From Pseudomonadota bacterium (lineage in GTDB: Bacteria; Pseudomonadota; Alphaproteobacteria; Acetobacterales; Acetobacteraceae), in assembly GCA_021818505.1 (NCBI GenBank), contig JAKADX010000005.1, positions 62,001 to 126,000 on the forward strand: DNA of 64,000 nt, written 5' to 3'. Positions 59,456 to 64,000 of the stretch are shown one piece after another. Numbering within the stretch: the first letter of the stretch is position 1; every line of letters begins with the position of its first letter. The position numbers and the translations under genes are program-made. The notes under the pieces are model-generated. The model was given only the letters and a program-made list of their open reading frames with translations. It was not told the DNA's origin and did no database searches.

Positions 59456-59677
59456 CTCCACGTCCGAATCGCGGGCGCGCCGCGCACCGCGTCGGCACTC
59501 GGCTAGCAACCCATCAGGGCATCAATGCGGCGCGGCGGGCCGGCTTTCAATCGTGCCCACCAAATCCTGTGCTTAATCCCGCGTAAGGTGGGCCGAGCGT
59601 GGCTTTGCGGTCATGGCTGCCGGCCTTCCCTTTCGACGACGCGGTGCCATGTTCGCGGCGCTGAAAATGGGGGCGGG

Positions 59678-61087
59678 ATGCAGGCGCGGTGGTCGGAGCT
59701 GGTGCGCGGCGGCAATGCCGGGCCGACAGCGGTGGTGGCCGGCGGGATGATTCTGCACGCGCTCAACACTTTCATCGTCGCCACCATCCTGCCCTCCGTC
59801 GTGCGCGACATCGGCGGCCTGCGCTGGTTTGCCTGGAGCACGGTGCTCTATGTCGTGGCCTCGCTGCTCGGCGGCGCGTTCTGCGCGCGGGTGCTGCACC
59901 GGCTGGGTGCGCGCGGGGCGTTCCGGCTGGCGCTGGCGGGCTTCGCCGCCGGATCGGCGGTCTGCGCGCTGGCGCCGGCGATGCCGGTGCTGCTGGCCGG
60001 GCGGCTGCTGCAAGGGCTGGGCGCGGGCACGCTGTCGGCGCTGTCGTTCACGATGGTGCGCACGCTGTTCCCGTCGCGCCTGTGGCCGCGGGCGTTGAGC
60101 GTGGTGTCGATGTCCTGGGGTGTGGCGACCCTCCTCGGGCCGGCGGTGGGCGGGGTGTTCGCGCAGTTCGGGATCTGGCGCGGCGCGTTCTGGACGGTCG
60201 GGGCGGCGGCGCCGCTGCTGCTGGTGGCGGTCGAGCTGTCGCTGCCCCGCGGGGGTGTGCGCCCGTCCCGGCCGGCCGGGGCGTTGCCGGCCGGCAACTT
60301 GCTGCTGCTGACCGGTAGCGTGCTGGCGGTCTCGGTCGGCAGCATGTCGCAGCAGCCGCTGGGCAACGCGGCGGGTCTGGCGGCGGCGCTGGCGGGCCTC
60401 GGCCTGTTCGCCTGGCGCGAGGCGGCCGGTGGGCCGCGCCTGTTCCCGGTGGGGGCGACGCATCCGGGCTCGCCGCTGGCGGCGACCTACGCTGCCATGA
60501 TCCTGCTGCTGGTCGGCACCACGCCGGAGATTTTCGTGCCGTATTTCCTCCAGACCCTGCACGGGCTGATCCCCCTGCACGCGGGTTATGTCTCGGCGCT
60601 GATGGCGATCGGCTGGACGCTCGGCTCGGTGTTCAGCTCCGGCGCCGCCGCCGGCCGGGCGCGCGGGGCGCTGAGCGCCGGCCCGGCGGTGCTCGCGGCG
60701 GGGCTGGCCGGGCTGGCGCTGCTGGTGCCGCCACCGGGGCCGCCGGGGGCCGCGCTGGCCGCGATGGCGGTGGCGCTGTTCGGCATCGGCGCCGGCATCG
60801 GCATGACCTGGCCGCATCTGGGTGCCCGCGTGTTCGGCTTCTCGCGGGAGGCCGATCGCGACGTGGCGGGCGCGTCCATCACCATGGTTGTGATGGTGGG
60901 GAGCGCGTTCGGAGCGGCGTTCGGCGGCATGGTGACGGGGCTCGCCGGCATGACGACGCCGGGTGGCGTGCCCGGCGCCTCGGCGGCGGCAGCCTGGCTG
61001 TTCGCGGCCTTCATGGCGGCCCCGCTGCTGGCGGCGCTGGCGATCCGACGGCTGCCGGCACAGGTGCACCCGGTGGCGGCCGAATGA
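59678..61087 (+). CDS. Major facilitator superfamily transporter
   Basis: The 469-residue protein (ATG 59678, GGGGGCGGG upstream) has 12 or more membrane helices. VARDIGGLRWFAW-type spacing (here SVVRDIGGLRWFAWSTVLY) and the GRLLQGLGAGTLSALSF motif belong to the DHA2-like drug:proton antiporters. Substrate is unknown. Its end overlaps prmC (ATGA). Confidence 0.85.
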   Translation: MQARWSELVRGGNAGPTAVVAGGMILHALNTFIVATILPSVVRDIGGLRWFAWSTVLYVVASLLGGAFCARVLHRLGARGAFRLALAGFAAGSAVCALAPAMPVLLAGRLLQGLGAGTLSALSFTMVRTLFPSRLWPRALSVVSMSWGVATLLGPAVGGVFAQFGIWRGAFWTVGAAAPLLLVAVELSLPRGGVRPSRPAGALPAGNLLLLTGSVLAVSVGSMSQQPLGNAAGLAAALAGLGLFAWREAAGGPRLFPVGATHPGSPLAATYAAMILLLVGTTPEIFVPYFLQTLHGLIPLHAGYVSALMAIGWTLGSVFSSGAAAGRARGALSAGPAVLAAGLAGLALLVPPPGPPGAALAAMAVALFGIGAGIGMTWPHLGARVFGFSREADRDVAGASITMVVMVGSAFGAAFGGMVTGLAGMTTPGGVPGASAAAAWLFAAFMAAPLLAALAIRRLPAQVHPVAAE

Positions 61088-61914
61088 CCGCGCTGCGCCA
61101 GGCCGCGGCGACCCTGGCGGCGGCGGGTGTCGCGCAGCCGGCGCGTGAGGCGCGGCTGCTCGGGCAACTCGACGCCGCGCGGGACGAGGCAGGCTTTGCC
61201 GCGCTGGTGGCCCGCCGCGCCGCGCGCGAGCCGATGGCGCTGATCCGCGGCCGGCAGGGGTTCTGGACGCTGGACCTGGAGGTTTCCCGCGCCACTCTGA
61301 TCCCGCGCCCCGACAGCGAGACACTGATCGAGGCGGCGCTGGCGGCGCGGCCGGACCGGACGGCGGTGCGGCGCATCCTCGACCTCGGGACCGGCACCGG
61401 CGCACTGCTGCTGGCCGCGCTGGCGGAATTCCCGCTGGCCTGGGGACTCGGCCTCGACCTAGAGCCGGCGGCGGCGGCGCTGGCCGGGCGCAACGCGCGC
61501 GCCGCCGGGCTGGGCGACCGAGCGATGTTCGCCGCCGGATACTGGGCTGCGTCGATTGCAGGGCATTTCGACCTCATCCTGGCCAACCCGCCCTATATCC
61601 CGTCCGACGAGATCGGCCGGCTGATGCCGGAAGTGGCGGCATACGAGCCGCGTTCCGCCCTCGACGGCGGGGCTGACGGGTTGGATGCCTACCGCGCGAT
61701 CCTGCCGGGGCTGGGTGGGCTGCTGGCGCCGGACGGTCTGGCGGTGGTGGAACTCGGGGCCGGGCAGGCGGGTGCGGTGTCCGCTTTGGCGGACTCGGCG
61801 GGGCTGAACGTGGCCGCTTTGCGCGCCGATCTGGGCGGGGTTGCGCGGGCGCTGGTGTTGGTTGCCCCGCAGGCGCAAAAAAACCGTTTGGCAGCGGCGG
61901 AGCAAGGGGGCTAG
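61084..61914 (+). CDS. prmC: Peptide chain release factor N5-glutamine methyltransferase
   Basis: The 276-residue SAM-dependent enzyme methylates the GGQ glutamine of release factors. It has an N-terminal helical domain, DLGTGTGALLLAAL (SAM loop) and the catalytic NPPYIPSDEIG. VAAYEPRSALDGGADGLDAY is also typical. Unusually, prfA is not upstream; an MFS gene overlaps its start by 4 bp. Confidence 0.95.
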   Translation: MTALRQAAATLAAAGVAQPAREARLLGQLDAARDEAGFAALVARRAAREPMALIRGRQGFWTLDLEVSRATLIPRPDSETLIEAALAARPDRTAVRRILDLGTGTGALLLAALAEFPLAWGLGLDLEPAAAALAGRNARAAGLGDRAMFAAGYWAASIAGHFDLILANPPYIPSDEIGRLMPEVAAYEPRSALDGGADGLDAYRAILPGLGGLLAPDGLAVVELGAGQAGAVSALADSAGLNVAALRADLGGVARALVLVAPQAQKNRLAAAEQGG

Positions 61915-62198
61915 CCTTTTCCCGCGCGGCAGGGGTCGCCCGGTGAGCGGGGCGGTTCCGGACGCCTCCATCAGATCGAGCCGGCGGTGCATGGGCGGTG
62001 TGTCCGCCCAGGCCGGCAAGCGGATGGCGGGGGCGCCGCGCGGAAGCCAACGGAACGGAACGGCCCGCTTGCGGGTTGAGGTGGCAGCGTCTGCGGGCCT
62101 GCTTCGCCTCGTCTGAGGGTCTCGCGCCGAGGCGGCGCGTCCCGACGCTCCCTTTTGGGGCGCCGGTTTTTCGAACAGGAAGGCGTATTGGCACACGC

Positions 62199-62684
62199 AT
62201 GAACATGAAACGTATGCGCGGACGCAGCCACCGGGGTGGTGGAGGCGGCGGCGGCGGCGGCGGAATGCGCCACCACACTGGCGGCATTCCGCTCAACCGC
62301 AACCACGTGTTCGACAGCAACGGTCCCGACCTGCGCATCCGCGGCACGGCCCAGCAGCTGTTTGAAAAGTACCTGCAGCTCGGCCGCGACGCGACCAGCG
62401 GGGGTGATCGGGTGATGGCGGAAAGCTATTTCCAGCACGCCGAGCACTATTTTCGCATCCTCAATGCGATGACGCAGGCGCAGCAACAGCAGCAGAACCC
62501 GCAGCAGAACGGGCAGGCGCCGCGCCGCTCGACGACCCCCGACGGACTGGCGCTGGAGGGTTCCGGCGACTCCGACGGCACCGACGTGGAGGAGGGCGCC
62601 GAGTCGCAACCCGCCGGCCTCGGCGACCAGCCGGGCGGCGAGTCGCGGGACATCCCGATCGCGGCGGCGCCGCCGACGAACTAG
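62199..62684 (+). CDS. DUF4167 family protein
   Basis: The 161-residue protein begins MNMKRMRGRSHRGG with a Gly-rich run, then NRNHVFDSNGPDLRIRGTAQ and QQLFEKYLQLGRDATSGGDR, with YFQHAEHYFRI, the DUF4167 core. The rest is Gln- and acid-rich and unstructured. It may bind nucleic acid. prmC-DUF4167 adjacency is common in alphaproteobacteria. The 284 bp upstream hold no other feature I can identify. Confidence 0.9.
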   Translation: MNMKRMRGRSHRGGGGGGGGGGMRHHTGGIPLNRNHVFDSNGPDLRIRGTAQQLFEKYLQLGRDATSGGDRVMAESYFQHAEHYFRILNAMTQAQQQQQNPQQNGQAPRRSTTPDGLALEGSGDSDGTDVEEGAESQPAGLGDQPGGESRDIPIAAAPPTN

Positions 62685-62703
62685 CCGGGTTCTGCGCGAG
62701 CCG

Positions 62704-63597
62704 TCACCCCGACCCTCTCCCGCGCGCGGGAGAGGGCGGGCAGGCGGCCAGCTCCACCGGCACGCCGGGGGCGCCCGGCGCCGGGGTGTCGAGGGCGTGG
62801 CGAAGCCGCAGCGCCTCCTCGCCCGCGACCAGCCCGTGGCGCAGGAACAGGTCGATCAGCACCAGGTTGACGTTGAACTTGAAGGCGTCGCCCGCCTGCA
62901 CCGTCGCCAGTGCGCGTTCGATCGGCCACAGTTCGAACCGCGCGACCTCGCCGTCCGCCGGACGGGGCGTGAAGCTTTCCGGCAATTCGAGGTCGTAGCA
63001 GAGCAGCAGGTCGCGCCGCAGGCCCTCGGGACGTTCCATCGCATATGCAATGCGCCCGACCGGCACGGCATGCGCCGCGAGGCTGGCCGGGATATCGGCT
63101 TCCTCTGCGGCCTCCTTGAGCAGCGTCGTCTGGGCCGTCATGCCGGCCGGGATGCCGCCGGCGACCAGATGATCGAGCTTTCCGGGGTCGAGGTGCTTAT
63201 TGGCGGCACGCTGCGCGACCCAGATCCGCAGCCCGTCCGCTGTCCGCACCAGTCCGTTGACGTGAACCCCGATCGACATCACGCCCAGCGCCGGCAGCGC
63301 GCCGCGATCCGCCTCGGCCAGCACCGGGCCGTCAGGGGTGGCGCGCACGTCGAACGCCTCCCCCCGCCATCGGATGTGCCCCGCCGTCGCCAGCGCGCCG
63401 ACGATGCCGGGCAGCGCCTGCGGGCGCAGCAGGTGCAGCCCGTCGAGGCCGCGGCGGATATGCGGGAATGCCACCAGCGCCGCCGCCACGTCGGGGCGGA
63501 CGAAGCCGACCGGGACGCCGCCGATGCGCAGGACCGGCCGGGTCCCCGGCAGGCGGGCGGAATTGCAAGTCGTAACATGTCGCAACAGTTGATCCAT
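62704..63597 (-). CDS. DUF4743/NUDIX hydrolase
   Basis: The 297-residue protein (ATG 63597) has an N-terminal DUF4743-type domain (GVPVGFVRPDVAAAL) and a C-terminal NUDIX domain with the box GGIPAGMTAQTTLLKEAAEE. Its REUxEE is KEAAEE; the first Glu is Thr. The domain pair occurs in thiamine pyrophosphokinase-associated proteins of fungi and in proteobacterial relatives. The C-terminus runs into a palindrome. Confidence 0.85.
   Translation of the reverse strand: MDQLLRHVTTCNSARLPGTRPVLRIGGVPVGFVRPDVAAALVAFPHIRRGLDGLHLLRPQALPGIVGALATAGHIRWRGEAFDVRATPDGPVLAEADRGALPALGVMSIGVHVNGLVRTADGLRIWVAQRAANKHLDPGKLDHLVAGGIPAGMTAQTTLLKEAAEEADIPASLAAHAVPVGRIAYAMERPEGLRRDLLLCYDLELPESFTPRPADGEVARFELWPIERALATVQAGDAFKFNVNLVLIDLFLRHGLVAGEEALRLRHALDTPAPGAPGVPVELAACPPSPARGRGSG
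62713..62736. repeat. Perfect 24-bp palindrome, REP-like, at the end of the NUDIX gene
   Basis: CCCTCTCCCGCG is followed directly by its inverse complement. The last codons of the NUDIX gene (PSPARGRG) run through it. It lies between two convergent genes and could act as a bidirectional terminator or be a short dispersed element; there is no T-tract. Confidence 0.65.
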
Positions 63598-63683
63598 CGT
63601 GCGCATCTTAGGCCGCCGCGCGCGCGCCACAAGCACGGCGGGCGTGCGGCGATGCGCTTTGAAAGACATGGACGACGTGCCAC

Positions 63684-64000
63684 ATGCTCGTCATGCCCCC
63701 ACCGTCCTCGCCGCCGCAGCCGCGTTCGTCGCTTCGCACTGTCGGCTCCCTGCTGCCCTATCTGTGGCCGCGCGGCGATATCGGCTCGCACGTCCGGGTG
63801 GTGCTCGCCGCGCTGTGCCTGATCGGCGCCAAGGCCGCCACCGTCTATGTCCCGATCGTCTATGCGCGCGCCGTCGATGCGCTGGCGCCAAAGGGCGCGC
63901 AGGCGGTGATCGTCGTGCCGTTCGCGCTGATCGTGGGTTATGGCCTGCTGCGCATCGCCTCCTCGGGCTTCGGCGAGTTGCGTGATGCGGTGTTCGCCTC
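63684..64000 (+). CDS. Atm1-type ABC exporter, 5' part only
   Basis: 105 codons are visible to the window end. SLLPYLWPRGDIGSHVRVVL and LCLIGAKAATVYVPIVYARA match the start of the Atm1/ABCB7 group, which exports glutathione-linked sulfur or metal compounds. The nucleotide-binding domain is beyond the window. ATG 63684 is chosen as first in frame; the next ATG is at 63693. Confidence 0.8.
   Translation, partial: MLVMPPPSSPPQPRSSLRTVGSLLPYLWPRGDIGSHVRVVLAALCLIGAKAATVYVPIVYARAVDALAPKGAQAVIVVPFALIVGYGLLRIASSGFGELRDAVFA

Noticed and set aside
59573-61405. 610-codon minus-strand frame opposite the MFS and prmC genes
   Set aside because: Arg/Pro/His-rich shadow; sense genes have membrane helices and NPPY motif.

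Overview
The window is very GC-rich and gene-dense, with short or overlapping gene junctions and frequent GTG starts. Gene content points to an alphaproteobacterium of the Rhodospirillales, most likely Acetobacteraceae. The evidence is a glnBA pair behind a sigma-54-like promoter, a petABC operon next to mtnP, an alphaproteobacterial LexA operator (GAAC-N7-GAAC) in front of lexA, a large Hint-domain protein of a kind common in Acetobacteraceae, DUF4167 and DUF4169 proteins, and a tRNA-His that still encodes G-1:C73. Placement is inferred from gene content and synteny, not from a database search.

Layout. 1-3.4 kb: 3'-truncated FAD amine dehydrogenase diverging from a YfhO-like membrane protein. 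3.6-5.7 kb: two exported alpha/beta hydrolases, the second broken. 5.7-9.2 kb: nitrogen control (glnA, glnB), a class I aminotransferase, tRNA-His. 9.2-11.4 kb: copper delivery for cytochrome oxidase (SCO, PCuAC, CtaG-like). 11.4-15.4 kb: HlyD adaptor, MsbA-like ABC exporter, GT9 glycosyltransferase. 15.5-18.6 kb: orphan protein, branched-chain-amino-acid-type binding protein, MsrP with a small membrane protein. 18.7-31.5 kb: the conserved block trpG-trpD-trpC-moaC-moeA-lexA-comEC-gltX, interrupted by a GST/VOC/MetE-like operon and by an ATP-grasp/DUF350 module. 31.5-38.1 kb: an accessory stretch with a partial ~300-bp duplication, tandem lipoproteins, an integrase remnant, a SEC-C protein with a nuclease-like motif set, a toxin-antitoxin pair whose toxin carries a nonsense codon, a ClpP-fold exported protein and a glycine-zipper lipoprotein. 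38.2-54.6 kb: pyrB-pyrC (pyrC lacks its metal-binding HxH), mtnP, petABC, hemF, then S41 protease, rnr, topA, dprA and plsY, and a dienelactone hydrolase. 54.4-64 kb: DUF4169, Hint protein, ClC channel, MFS transporter, prmC, DUF4167, NUDIX protein and the start of an Atm1-type ABC exporter.

Most genes are housekeeping. The least explained part is 33.5-36.8 kb, where the SEC-C/nuclease-like gene sits directly behind integrase debris and next to a disarmed toxin; this is the best candidate for an undescribed system, probably defence-related. The GST/VOC/MetE-like operon and the DUF350/ATP-grasp module are the other poorly understood units. Low-GC codon use at about 3.5-5.6, 15.5-15.9 and 34.3-35.9 kb marks likely acquired DNA.
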